Part shown: in pieces, positions 44,468 through 53,035 of the stretch | How the letters are laid out: every line of letters begins with the position of its first letter | Numbering within the stretch: the stretch's first letter is position 1 | DNA from: Geodermatophilus tzadiensis | GTDB taxonomy: Bacteria > Actinomycetota > Actinomycetes > Mycobacteriales > Geodermatophilaceae | Assembly: GCF_003002915.1 (NCBI RefSeq) | Contig: NZ_PVTG01000009.1 | Span: 1 to 64,000, forward strand | Direction of reading: 5' to 3' | Length of the DNA stretch: 64,000 nt | Program-made: the position numbers and the translations under genes | Notes under the pieces: model-generated | What the model saw: only the letters and a program-made list of their open reading frames with translations | Told to the model about the DNA's origin: nothing | Databases searched by the model: none

Positions 44468-45871
44468 TCAGCGTCGCGCCGCGCGCTCCCCGACGTCCTG
44501 CCCGGCCGGCGCCACCGGACCGGCGGCCCGGCGCCGGACGACGTAGGCGACGAGCACCAGCGCCCAGGCCAGCAGGCTCAGCACCAGCTGCGAGCGGGTG
44601 TCGTCGCGCACCGCCATCTGCACGAGCACCGCGACGATCGCCAGCGCCGTCAGCACGGTGAGCACCGGGTAGAACCACATCTTCACCTTCAGGCTCTCCG
44701 CCGGGACCATCCGCCGCAGCCGCAGCTGCGACAGGCAGATGAGCAGGTAGACGAAGAGGATCACCGCGCCGGAGGAGTTGAGCAGGAACAGGAAGACGGT
44801 GTCCGGCGAGACGTAGGCGGCGACCACGCACAGGAAGCCGACGACGGTGGAGGTGAGGATCGCCCAGGTGGGCACGCCGCGCCCGCTCAGCGCCAGCATC
44901 CGCTGCGGCGCCTCGCGCCGGCCGGCCAGCACGAAGAGCATGCGCGAGGCGGTGTAGAGGCCGGAGTTCAGGCAGGAGAGCACCGCGGTCAGCACGACGA
45001 CGTTCATGATGTCGGCCGCCGCGGGGATGCCGATCGTCTCCATGGCCGCGACGTACGGCGACTCCCCGAGCTCGGTCGAGTCCCACGGCAGGATCGTGGC
45101 CAGCAGGAAGATCGAGCCGACGTAGAAGACCGAGATCCGCAGGACGACGGAGTTGGTGGCCCGCGCGATGCCCCGCTCCGGCTCGTCGGACTCCGCGGCG
45201 GCGATGGTGGCGATCTCGGCCCCCACCATCGAGAAGATCACGATGACGATGCCGCCGAACAGGGCCCCGACCCCGTTGGGGAACAGCCCGCCGTGCTCGG
45301 TGAGGTTGGAGAGGTCCAGGTCGCGGCCCGGCCACAGGCCCAGGACGAACAGCGAGCCCAGCGCGAGGAACACCACGATCGCGGCGACCTTGATCCCGGC
45401 GAACCAGTACTCGAACTCGCCGTAGGAGGTGACCGAGAACAGGTTCGTGGCGGTCATCAGCACCATGAGCGCGAGCGCCATCAGCCACAGCGGGACGTCG
45501 GGCAGCCAGCGCTGCAGGATGCCGGCGCCGGCCACGGCCTCGAAGCCGACGACGATGACCCAGAAGTACCAGTACAGCCAGCCGACGCTGAAGCCCGCCC
45601 AGCCCCCGAGCGCCCGCCGGGCGTAGTCGGCGAACGACCCGGTCGAGGGGTTGGCCACCGCCATCTCCCCGAGCATCCGCATCACCAGGACGATGAGCAC
45701 CCCGGTGAGCGCGTAGGTCAGGAACGCGGCGGGACCGACCTCGGCGATGATCGCCCCGGACCCCACGAACAGGCCCGCGCCGATGACACCCCCGATCGCG
45801 ATCATCGTCAGGTGCCGCTGGCGGAGACCCTTGTGCAGGTCTCCGGGGTCGGTGACGGGGCCGTGGGCCAT
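44468..45871 (-). CDS. Amino-acid permease (APC/GabP-like)
   Basis: A 467-residue transporter with 12 hydrophobic segments. HLTMIAIGGVIGAGLFVGSG is the hallmark helix 1 of amino-acid/GABA permeases (GGxIGxGLFxG). GSFADYARRALGGWAGFSVG and EIATIAAAESDEPERGIARA (helix 6-7 loop) are conserved. It is likely H+-coupled. The ATG 45871 start gives normal length; upstream frame is a shadow. Its 3' end is 5 bp from the convergent kinase gene. Confidence 0.88.
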   Translation of the reverse strand: MAHGPVTDPGDLHKGLRQRHLTMIAIGGVIGAGLFVGSGAIIAEVGPAAFLTYALTGVLIVLVMRMLGEMAVANPSTGSFADYARRALGGWAGFSVGWLYWYFWVIVVGFEAVAGAGILQRWLPDVPLWLMALALMVLMTATNLFSVTSYGEFEYWFAGIKVAAIVVFLALGSLFVLGLWPGRDLDLSNLTEHGGLFPNGVGALFGGIVIVIFSMVGAEIATIAAAESDEPERGIARATNSVVLRISVFYVGSIFLLATILPWDSTELGESPYVAAMETIGIPAAADIMNVVVLTAVLSCLNSGLYTASRMLFVLAGRREAPQRMLALSGRGVPTWAILTSTVVGFLCVVAAYVSPDTVFLFLLNSSGAVILFVYLLICLSQLRLRRMVPAESLKVKMWFYPVLTVLTALAIVAVLVQMAVRDDTRSQLVLSLLAWALVLVAYVVRRRAAGPVAPAGQDVGERAARR

Positions 45872-46054
45872 GTCCGCTCCTCTCCTCCGGGGACGGGGCC
45901 GCGGGAGGGGTCGGTGACCGGGCCGCTGCTCGGCCAGGCAGCATCCTGCTGCGGCGTCCGGGGGCTCGCCACCGCACGGCCCCCGGGCCCGGGAGTGTCG
46001 GCGGCCGGTCCGGTCTCGGTGGTCGGCGGGCCGGTCGCCCACCACGATGGGCCC

Positions 46055-46819
46055 GTGGACGACCTCGCACCCCCGGCCGCAGCCCCCCGCACCGCGGTGG
46101 TGACCGGCGCCGGCACCGGGCTCGGCCGGGCCATCACCCGGGCGCTGCTGGCCGACGGGTGGGCCGTGGCCCTGCTCGGGCGGCGCCGCGAGGCCCTCGA
46201 GGAGACGGCGCGGGACGCCGCGCACGCGCTCGTGCTGCCCGCCGACGTCGCCGACGAGCAGCAGGTCGACGCCGCGTTCGCCGCCGTCCGCGACGCCTGG
46301 GGCCGCCTCGACCTGCTGGTCAACAACGCCGGGACGTTCGGCCCGTCGGGCGGGGTGGACGAGGTCGACGTCGCGGACTGGCGGGCGACGGTCGAGGTCA
46401 ACGTGACCGGCGTCTTCCTGTGCGCCCGCGCGGCGGTGCGCCTGATGAAGGCGCAGGACCCGCCGGGCGGGCGGATCGTCAACAACGGCTCGATCTCCGC
46501 GCACGTGCCGCGGCCGGGCAGCGTCGCCTACACCGCCACCAAGCACGCCGTCACCGGCCTGACGAAGGCGATCGCGCTCGACGGCCGCGCGCACCGGATC
46601 GCCTGCGGGCAGGTCGACGTCGGCAACGCCGCCACCGAGATGACGTCGGGCATCGCCACCGGCGCCCGCCAGGCCGACGGCTCGGTGCGGCCCGAGCCCA
46701 CCTTCGACCCCGCACACGTCGCCGACGCGGTGGTGCAGATGGCCCGGCTGCCGCTGGAGGTCAGCGTCCCGTTCACCACGATGCTGGCCACCGGCATGCC
46801 CTACCTCGGGCGCGGCTGA
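46055..46819 (+). CDS. Short-chain dehydrogenase/reductase
   Basis: A 254-residue SDR. VVTGAGTGLGRAITRALLAD is the cofactor motif, LLVNNAGTFG the NNAG motif, and SISAHVPRPGSVAYTATKHA holds Ser and the YxxxK pair. It should be NAD(P)-dependent. GTG start. It is followed after 10 bp by a hydroxypyruvate-isomerase-like gene, which is consistent with a shared tartronate-semialdehyde-type pathway, though other substrates are possible. Confidence 0.85.
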   Translation: MDDLAPPAAAPRTAVVTGAGTGLGRAITRALLADGWAVALLGRRREALEETARDAAHALVLPADVADEQQVDAAFAAVRDAWGRLDLLVNNAGTFGPSGGVDEVDVADWRATVEVNVTGVFLCARAAVRLMKAQDPPGGRIVNNGSISAHVPRPGSVAYTATKHAVTGLTKAIALDGRAHRIACGQVDVGNAATEMTSGIATGARQADGSVRPEPTFDPAHVADAVVQMARLPLEVSVPFTTMLATGMPYLGRG

Positions 46820-46829
46820 GGCGACGCCG

Positions 46830-47633
46830 GTGCGCTTCGCGGTCAACACCTCGATCCTCTTCGGCGACCTGCCGCTGGAGCGCCGCCCGGCCGCCGCGCG
46901 GGAGGCGGGGTTCACCGCCGTGGAGTCGTGGTGGCCCTTCGGCGCCGTCGTCCCCGGCGACCGCGAGGTCGAGGCCTTCGCCCGGTCGGTCGAGGACGCC
47001 GGGGTGCGGCTGGTCGCGCTCAACTTCCCCGCCGGTGCCATGGCCGACGGCGAGCGCGGGCTGGTGTCGGTGCCGGGCCGGGAGGCGCAGTGGGGCGACG
47101 CGGTCGCGGCGACCGTCGGCGTGGGCGAGCGGCTGGGGGTGCGGCTGTTCAACGCGCTGTACGGCAACCGGGTCGAGGGCGCCGACCCCGCCGCGCAGGA
47201 CGCCCTCGCCGTCGAGCACCTGGCCCTGGCCGGCCGGGCGGCGGCGCGCATCGGCGGCACGGTGCTCCTCGAGCCGCTCAGCGCCGCGCCGCGCTACCCG
47301 CTGCGGACGGCGGAGGACGCGCTCGCCGTCGTCGACCGGGTGGCGGGGGAGGCCGGCGTGCGCGACCTCGGCCTGCTGCTGGACCTCTACCACCTGGCGG
47401 TCAACGGCGCGGACCTCGACCGGGAGGTCGCCGTCCACGGACCGCGGGCCGCGCACGTGCAGGTGGCCGACGCGCCGGGGCGCGGTCCGCTGGGCTCCGG
47501 CGCGCTCGGCCTCGAGCGGCACCTGCGCCGGCTGGAGGAGGACGGCTACGCCGGCTGGGTGGCGCTCGAGCACCTGCCCGGGGAGGGCGACCCGTTCGCC
47601 TGGCTGCCGCGCGAGCAGCGCGCCGCGGGCTGA
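46830..47633 (+). CDS. Hydroxypyruvate isomerase-like TIM-barrel protein
   Basis: A 267-residue xylose-isomerase-type TIM barrel. FAVNTSILFGDLPLERRPAA, FTAVESWWPFG and VLLEPLSAAPRYPLRTAEDA match the Hyi family; the Glu in LLEPL, the Asp/His in LLLDLYHLAVNG, and the C-terminal ALEHLPGEGDPFAWLPRE are typical metal and active-site regions. It would interconvert hydroxypyruvate and tartronate semialdehyde. GTG 46830 is 11 bp after the SDR stop, so the two form an operon. A hairpin follows. Confidence 0.82.
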   Translation: MRFAVNTSILFGDLPLERRPAAAREAGFTAVESWWPFGAVVPGDREVEAFARSVEDAGVRLVALNFPAGAMADGERGLVSVPGREAQWGDAVAATVGVGERLGVRLFNALYGNRVEGADPAAQDALAVEHLALAGRAAARIGGTVLLEPLSAAPRYPLRTAEDALAVVDRVAGEAGVRDLGLLLDLYHLAVNGADLDREVAVHGPRAAHVQVADAPGRGPLGSGALGLERHLRRLEEDGYAGWVALEHLPGEGDPFAWLPREQRAAG

Positions 47634-47764
47634 CCGGGGCCGCGGTCCGTCCGGTGCGCGAGGTGTGCCCGTGTCGCGGACGGGGACGTCCCCGGCGCGC
47701 GGCGTGTGCACCTGGCGCGGACCGCGGGCGACCGGTCCTCCCGGGCACCTCTCCGGTGTCGAGA

Positions 47765-47792
47765 CACCCGGCGGGTGCGACCCGCCCGGGTG
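47765..47792 (+). terminator. Hairpin after the Hyi-like gene
   Basis: CACCCGGCGGGT (47765-47776) and ACCCGCCCGGGTG (47780-47792) pair across a 3-nt loop with one bulged base. It lies about 130 bp after the isomerase stop and upstream of the gntR operator. Confidence 0.5.
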
Positions 47793-47799
47793 AGCCGCT

Positions 47800-47819
47800 G
47801 TCGACTGTCGCCAGTCCAC
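47800..47819 (+). promoter_or_regulatory. Candidate gntR autoregulatory operator
   Basis: GTCGACTGTCGCCAGTCCAC matches the 20-bp palindrome at 48681-48700 at 15 of 20 positions, keeping the GACTGT and CAGTC half-site cores. It lies about 43 bp before the regulator's GTG. Confidence 0.55.
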
Positions 47820-47862
47820 ACCGGGCCGCCGGTAGGATGAGGGCCGACGAGGAGGCTGGTCC

Positions 47863-48522
47863 GTGAGCGTGGAGTCACTGTCGGCCCTGGACCGCAGCAC
47901 CCTGCGGGAGCGGTCCCTGGAGGCCCTGCGGGCGGCGATCCTCTCCGGGCGCTACCGCCCCGGCGACCACCTCGGGGAGGTCGAGCTGGCGGGGTCGCTC
48001 GGGGTCAGCCGCGGCACGGTCCGCGAGGCCCTGCGCCACCTGCAGCAGGAGGGCCTGGTCACCGCCGGCACCCGCGGCATGCTGCGGGTCAACAGCCTGA
48101 CCCCCGCGGAGGTCCACGAGCTGTTCCGGGTCCGCGCCGCGCTCGAGGCGCTGGCCGTCCGGGAGGTCGTCGCCTCGCCCCGGCGCGAGGCGGCCGCCGC
48201 CGCGCTGCGCGAGGCCGTCGAGCAGCTGTCCGACGAGGCCGACCCCGCGGCGCGCATGGAGGCCGACCTGGCCTTCCACCTGCAGCTGTGCCGGCTGTCG
48301 GGCAACTCCATGCTGGTCGAGGCCTGGCAGCGCCTGGAGGGGCGCATGCGGGTCGCGATCCTGAACGGGGCCGACTGGCAGGCGCCGATGATGGCCCGCG
48401 AGCGGCACGTGCCGATCGTCGAGGCGATCGAGCGCGGGGACGCCGAGGCCGCCGTCCGCGTCGTCGACGACCACATGAGCGACGCCGCCGAGCACTTCGC
48501 CGCGGCCTCCCGCCCGGCCTGA
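47863..48522 (+). CDS. GntR-family regulator (FCD type)
   Basis: A 219-residue FadR-subfamily repressor. ERSLEALRAAILSGRYRPGD and LGVSRGTVREALRHLQQEGL form the winged helix. The FCD ligand domain follows (LFRVRAALEALAVREV, FHLQLCRLSGNSMLVEAW) with His/Asp metal-ligand positions. GTG with GACGAGGAGG upstream. The transporter-transketolase operon starts 220 bp downstream; two related palindromes suggest it controls that operon and itself. Confidence 0.9.
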   Translation: MSVESLSALDRSTLRERSLEALRAAILSGRYRPGDHLGEVELAGSLGVSRGTVREALRHLQQEGLVTAGTRGMLRVNSLTPAEVHELFRVRAALEALAVREVVASPRREAAAAALREAVEQLSDEADPAARMEADLAFHLQLCRLSGNSMLVEAWQRLEGRMRVAILNGADWQAPMMARERHVPIVEAIERGDAEAAVRVVDDHMSDAAEHFAAASRPA

Positions 48523-48643
48523 CGTCCCCGCGCCGGGGGCGACCCCGGTCGCGACGTCCTCCGCCGGGACGACCGGAGGGCGGGCGCGCCGTCGTCCATC
48601 CGTGCTCCGACCTGCACGGACGCGGGTGCCGCTCGCTCGACCC

Positions 48644-48675
48644 TTGACACGGTGACCCGGGCCACTCACTCTAGT
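48644..48675 (+). promoter_or_regulatory. Candidate promoter of the transporter-transketolase operon
   Basis: TTGACA (48644-48649) is a perfect -35. TCTAGT at 48670-48675 or an overlapping hexamer could be the -10; the best match sits 20 bp away, longer than ideal. The operator palindrome begins 5 bp after it. Confidence 0.4.
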
Positions 48676-48680
48676 CGCCA

Positions 48681-48700
48681 GTTGACTGTTAACAGTCAAC
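48681..48700 (+). promoter_or_regulatory. GntR-type operator, perfect 20-bp palindrome
   Basis: GTTGACTGTTAACAGTCAAC is a perfect palindrome lying about 40 bp before the transporter GTG. It is A/T-rich against very G+C-rich surroundings and just follows a TTGACA hexamer. FadR-type regulators bind such sites; the adjacent gntR is the likely binder. Confidence 0.8.
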
Positions 48701-48742
48701 GACCAACGGGGATCCGACACCCACCGCCCACTGGAGGTCATC

Positions 48743-50167
48743 GTGACCGAGCGGCACCCACCCGTCCGCGACGGCCACCTCGAGGAGGTCGCCGCCTGGC
48801 ACCCGATCGAGGGGACGCCGGAGAAGAAGAAGGTCGCCATCGGCTGCTCCGTCGGGGCGACGATCGAGACCTACGACTTCATCGGCTTCGGCATCGCCGC
48901 GGCGCTGTACTTCAACACCGCCTTCTTCCCCGCCGACGACCCGCTGTCGGGCACCCTGCTGTCCTTCGCCACGCTCGGCATCGGGTTCGCGGTCCGCCCG
49001 CTCGGCGGGATCATCGGCGGCTACCTCGGTGACAAGATCGGCCGCAAGCCGGTCCTCGTCGGCTCCCTGCTGCTCATGGGGATCGCGACGGTGCTCATCG
49101 GCGCCCTGCCCACCTACGAGCAGGTCGGCGTCTGGGCCGGGGTCCTGCTGGTCCTCGTCCGGGTCGTGCAGGGGCTCGCGTTCGGCGCGGAGTGGGGCGG
49201 CGCCATCCTCATGTGCTTCGAGCACGCCCCCTGGCGCAGGAAGGGCCTCTACACCGGCATCACCCAGGCCGGCTTCCCCGTCGGCCTGCTGCTGGCCAAC
49301 CTCGCCTTCCTGATCAGCGTCCCGCTGGGCGGCACGTGGGCGTGGCGGGTGCCGTTCCTGCTGTCGGCCGTGCTGATCGTCGTCGGCATCGTCATCCGGC
49401 TGAAGGTCGAGGAGTCCCCGGAGTTCGAGGAGCTCAAGGAGGAGGGCGAGCTCTCCAGGAACCCGCTCCTCGAGGTGCTCCGCGACGACTGGCGCAACAT
49501 CCTGCGGGCCTTCTGCCTGCGGATCACCGAGACCGCCGGCTACGCGGTGTCGGTCACCTTCATGCTGTCCTACGTCGCCGCCGAGGGGCTGGCCGACCGC
49601 TCGGTCACCCTGACCGCGACGATGGTCGCGGCCGCCCTCGGCATCGCCGCCACCACGGCCTGGGGCGCGCTCACCGACCGCATCGGGCGGCGCCCGGTCT
49701 ACCTGCTGGGCACCGCGCTGCACCTGCTGTGGGGCATCCCGCTGTTCCTCGTGGTCAACACCGGCGCCGCCGTCGCGATCGTCGTCGCCTTCGTCGTCAG
49801 CTACGCGGTCCTGCAGAACTGCCTGGCCGGCGTGCAGGGCGCCTGGTTCTCCGAGCTGTTCGCGACCAAGACCCGCACGACGGGCGCCTCGCTGGCCTAC
49901 CAGCTGTCGGCTGTCGTCTCCGGCTTCACCCCGCTCATCACCACCGCGCTCTACGCCGGCTACGGCTGGATCGGCCCGGCGCTGCTGTTCAGCGGCTACG
50001 GCCTGCTCGGCCTGGTCGCCGCCCTGCTCACCCGGGAGACCTGGGGCCGCGCCCAGCGCGACGACGTCGCCGCGCTCGAGCGCGCCCTCGCCACCCGGTC
50101 GGGCGTCCCCACCCCGCGCTCCGGGACCCCCGAGCGCCACACCACGGCCGCCTCGGCGACCGACTGA
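48743..50167 (+). CDS. MFS transporter, metabolite:H+ symporter type
   Basis: A 474-residue protein with 12 predicted helices. VAIGCSVGATIETYDFIGFG (helix 1 with an acidic residue), RPLGGIIGGYLGDKIGRKPV (cytosolic loop 2-3) and FGAEWGGAILMCFEHAPWRR (helix 4 EWGGA motif) are those of the MHS (ShiA/KgtP/ProP-like) family. It probably imports an organic acid or polyol with H+. GTG 48743 with TGGAGG upstream. First gene of a four-gene operon controlled by the GntR operator. Confidence 0.88.
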   Translation: MTERHPPVRDGHLEEVAAWHPIEGTPEKKKVAIGCSVGATIETYDFIGFGIAAALYFNTAFFPADDPLSGTLLSFATLGIGFAVRPLGGIIGGYLGDKIGRKPVLVGSLLLMGIATVLIGALPTYEQVGVWAGVLLVLVRVVQGLAFGAEWGGAILMCFEHAPWRRKGLYTGITQAGFPVGLLLANLAFLISVPLGGTWAWRVPFLLSAVLIVVGIVIRLKVEESPEFEELKEEGELSRNPLLEVLRDDWRNILRAFCLRITETAGYAVSVTFMLSYVAAEGLADRSVTLTATMVAAALGIAATTAWGALTDRIGRRPVYLLGTALHLLWGIPLFLVVNTGAAVAIVVAFVVSYAVLQNCLAGVQGAWFSELFATKTRTTGASLAYQLSAVVSGFTPLITTALYAGYGWIGPALLFSGYGLLGLVAALLTRETWGRAQRDDVAALERALATRSGVPTPRSGTPERHTTAASATD

Positions 50168-50193
50168 CCCCCGACGACGACGAGGAGGACACC

Positions 50194-51084
50194 ATGACCT
50201 CGCTGACCACACCGACACCGACCACACCGGAGGCCGCGCCCCGCACCGGGGACCGCGCCGAGCGGATCGAGCGCATCCGCCGGGCCGCCCACCGCATCCG
50301 CCACAACGCCCTCGACATGGGGGAGGTGCAGGGGCAGGGCTACATCGGCCAGGCGCTCGGCGTGGCCGACGTGCTCGCCACCGTCTACACCGACCAGCTC
50401 CGCTTCCGCCCCGAGGACCCGCACTGGCCCGACCGGGACCGCTTCCTGCTCTCCATCGGCCACTACGCGATCGCGCTCTACGCGGCGCTCGCCGAGGCCG
50501 GGACCGTCCCGCTCGAGGAGCTGGAGACCTACGGCTCGGACGAGTCGCGGCTGCCGATGTCGGCCATGGCCTCCTACACCCCGGGCGTGGAGATCTCCGG
50601 CGGCTCGCTCGGCCACGGGCTGCCCGTGGCCACCGGGATGGCGCTCGGCCTGCGCCACCAGGGCAACGGGGCGCGGGTGCTGAACCTGCTCTCCGACGGC
50701 GAGCTCGACGAGGGATCGACCTGGGAGGCGGCCCTGGCCTGCGCCCACCACGGCCTGGACAACGTGACGGCGATCGTCGACGTCAACGCCCTGCAGGCCG
50801 ACGGCCCCACCGCCGGCGTGCTGCGCACCGAGCCGGTCACCGACAAGTGGCGCGCCTTCGGCTGGCACGCCCTGCGCGTGGACGGCAACGACGTCGGCGC
50901 GCTCGTCGACGCCTTCGACGAGCTGCGCGCGCACCGCGGCTCGCCCTCGGTCCTCGTCTGCGACACCCGCATCGGGTGCGGCGTGCCGCTGCTCGAGAGC
51001 CGGGAGAAGGCCCACTTCATGCGGGTCGAGGAGCACGAGTGGCAGATCGCCCGCGACCAGCTCGAGGAAGGACTCCCCCGATGA
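50194..51084 (+). CDS. Transketolase-like, N-terminal (thiamine-PP) subunit
   Basis: A 296-residue subunit. IRHNALDMGEVQGQGYIGQA is the substrate/cofactor loop, GGSLGHGLPVATGMALGLR and LLSDGELDEGSTWEAALACA hold the thiamine-diphosphate motif GDGE...(here SDGELDEG ending in IVDVNALQADG). It forms an enzyme with the C-terminal subunit encoded next; stop and start overlap (ATGA). Split transketolases of this kind act on keto-sugars in specialised sugar pathways. GAGGAGGACACC precedes the ATG. Confidence 0.88.
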   Translation: MTSLTTPTPTTPEAAPRTGDRAERIERIRRAAHRIRHNALDMGEVQGQGYIGQALGVADVLATVYTDQLRFRPEDPHWPDRDRFLLSIGHYAIALYAALAEAGTVPLEELETYGSDESRLPMSAMASYTPGVEISGGSLGHGLPVATGMALGLRHQGNGARVLNLLSDGELDEGSTWEAALACAHHGLDNVTAIVDVNALQADGPTAGVLRTEPVTDKWRAFGWHALRVDGNDVGALVDAFDELRAHRGSPSVLVCDTRIGCGVPLLESREKAHFMRVEEHEWQIARDQLEEGLPR

Positions 51085-52124
51085 CCAGCACGACACCGAA
51101 GAAGCGGCTCACCACCTCGGCGATGATCGCCTCGTTCGCCGACCCCGGTCAGCGGACCACGAGCGCCCCCTTCGGGCACGCGCTCAACCGGCTCGCTGAG
51201 CAGCGGCCGGAGGTCGTCGGACTGTCGGCCGACCTCGCCAAGTACACCGACATGCACGTCTTCCGCGACGCCCACCCGGACCGCTTCTTCCAGATGGGCA
51301 TGGCCGAGCAGTCGCTGCTCGGCGCGGCGGCCGGCATGGCCGAGGTCGGGCTGGTGCCCTTCGCCTCCACCTACTCGGTGTTCGCCACCCGGCGCGCCTA
51401 CGACTTCCTCTGCCTCGACATCGCCGAGCCGGGCCTCAACGTCAACGTGGTGGGCGCGCTGCCCGGGCTCACCACCGGCTACGGGCCCAGCCACCAGGCC
51501 ACCGAGGACCTCGCGATCCTGCGCGGCTGTCCCGGCCTGACCGTCGTCGACCCCTGCGACTCCGTCGACATCGAGCAGGCCGTCCCCGCGCTGGCCGACC
51601 ACCCCGGCCCGACCTACCTGCGGCTGCTGCGCGGCGCGGTGCCGACGGTGCTCGACGAGTACGACTACCGGTTCGAGCTCGGGAAGGCCGCCGAGCTGCG
51701 CACCGGCCGCGACGTCGTGCTGATCTCGACCGGGCTGATGACGATGCGGGCGCTGCAGGCGGCGGCCCGGCTCGAGGCCGACCACGTCGACGTCGCCGTC
51801 CTGCACGTGCCGACCGTCAAGCCGCTGGACACCGAGGCGATCCTGCGCGCGGCCCGGACCGACCGGCTCGTCGTCACCCTGGAGAACCACACGGTCGTCG
51901 GCGGCCTGGCCGAGGCGGTCGCCTCGACGCTCGCCTTCGCCGGGGCGACCACCCGCGTGGTGCCGGTCGCGCTGCCCGACGAGTTCCTCGCCGCCGGCGC
52001 CCTGCCCACCCTGCACGACCGCTACGGCCTGTCCACCGACGCCGTCGTCGCCCGCGTCCGCGCCGAGCTCGGCGGCGCGACCGCACCCCGCTGGGTCTCC
52101 GAGCCCGCCCCCGCCACCGCCTGA
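51081..52124 (+). CDS. Transketolase-like, C-terminal subunit
   Basis: A 347-residue partner subunit. VVGLSADLAKYTDMHVFRDA, RFFQMGMAEQSLLGAAAGMA (the MAEQ Glu activates thiamine) and VGALPGLTTGYGPSHQATED are the pyrimidine-binding domain; the C-terminal domain has LVVTLENHTVVGGLAEAVAS. The ATG overlaps the N-terminal subunit stop by 4 bp, giving equal expression. Reaction: transfer of a two-carbon ketol unit; substrate not defined. Confidence 0.88.
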   Translation: MTSTTPKKRLTTSAMIASFADPGQRTTSAPFGHALNRLAEQRPEVVGLSADLAKYTDMHVFRDAHPDRFFQMGMAEQSLLGAAAGMAEVGLVPFASTYSVFATRRAYDFLCLDIAEPGLNVNVVGALPGLTTGYGPSHQATEDLAILRGCPGLTVVDPCDSVDIEQAVPALADHPGPTYLRLLRGAVPTVLDEYDYRFELGKAAELRTGRDVVLISTGLMTMRALQAAARLEADHVDVAVLHVPTVKPLDTEAILRAARTDRLVVTLENHTVVGGLAEAVASTLAFAGATTRVVPVALPDEFLAAGALPTLHDRYGLSTDAVVARVRAELGGATAPRWVSEPAPATA

Positions 52125-52158
52125 CCCCCACACCCCGAAGACATCCCGGAGGAACACC

Positions 52159-52920
52159 GTGACCGTCACCGACAAGACCGCCGTCGTCACCGGCGCCGCG
52201 TCCGCCCGCGGCATCGGCCGCGCCACCGCCCACGCCCTCGCCGCCGCCGGGTGGCACGTCGCCGTCCTCGACCTCAACGAGGCCGGTGCCAAGGAGGCCG
52301 CCCACGAGATCGCCGACCGGCACGGCGTGCAGGCCGTCGGCACCGCCTGCGACGTCACCGACGAGGCGTCGGTCGAGGGCGCCCTCGCCGTCCTCGACGC
52401 CGCGCTGCCCCCGGTCGGCGCGCTGGTCAACAACGCCGGCATCACCTCGCCCACGCCCTTCCTCGAGGTCAGCGGCGAGGAGTGGGACCGCATCTTCGCC
52501 GTCAACGTGCGCGGGTCGTTCAACGTGACCCGCCGCCTCGCGCCCGGCATGGCCGAGCGCGGCTTCGGCCGGATCGTGTTCCTGTCCTCGGTGTCGGCCG
52601 AGCGCGGCGGCGGCGTCTTCGGCGGGGTGGCCTACTCCGCCGCCAAGGCCGCCGAGCTCGGGTTCACCCGCGCGCTGGCCCGCGAGCTGGGGCCGCACGG
52701 CGTCACCGTCAACGCCGTCGCCCCGGGGCTGATCGACACCGACATCACCGGCGGCGCGCTGGAGGGCGAGCGCAAGGCCGCGCTGGTCGCCGGCATCCCG
52801 GTCGGCCGCAACGGCCGGGTCGAGGACGTCGCCGACCTCATCACCTACCTCTGCCGCGAGGAGACCGGGTACGTCACCGGCGCCACCTACGACGTCAACG
52901 GCGGCTCGCACATCTCCTGA
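52159..52920 (+). CDS. Short-chain dehydrogenase/reductase
   Basis: A 253-residue SDR. VVTGAASARGIGRATAHALA binds the cofactor, ALVNNAGITSP is the NNAG motif, VFLSSVSAERGGGVFGGVAY with SAAK gives Ser and YxxxK. GTG with CGGAGGAAC upstream, 34 bp after the transketolase stop. The last gene of the operon; probably oxidises the polyol or reduces the keto product of the pathway. A strong hairpin follows. Confidence 0.88.
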   Translation: MTVTDKTAVVTGAASARGIGRATAHALAAAGWHVAVLDLNEAGAKEAAHEIADRHGVQAVGTACDVTDEASVEGALAVLDAALPPVGALVNNAGITSPTPFLEVSGEEWDRIFAVNVRGSFNVTRRLAPGMAERGFGRIVFLSSVSAERGGGVFGGVAYSAAKAAELGFTRALARELGPHGVTVNAVAPGLIDTDITGGALEGERKAALVAGIPVGRNGRVEDVADLITYLCREETGYVTGATYDVNGGSHIS

Positions 52921-52994
52921 CGAAGGACCACCCTCCTCCCCACGCCTCGCACGCTCGGCGCGGGCCCCTGGAGGGCGGCCGTTCCAGCAGTCCC

Positions 52995-53030
52995 CTGCGC
53001 GGCCCGTCCCTCCGGGGGCGGGCCGCGCAG
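52995..53030. terminator. Bidirectional hairpin
   Basis: CTGCGCGGCCCG (52995-53006) pairs perfectly with CGGGCCGCGCAG (53019-53030) across a 12-nt loop, between convergent SDR and symporter genes. Confidence 0.75.
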
Positions 53031-53035
53031 TCGGG

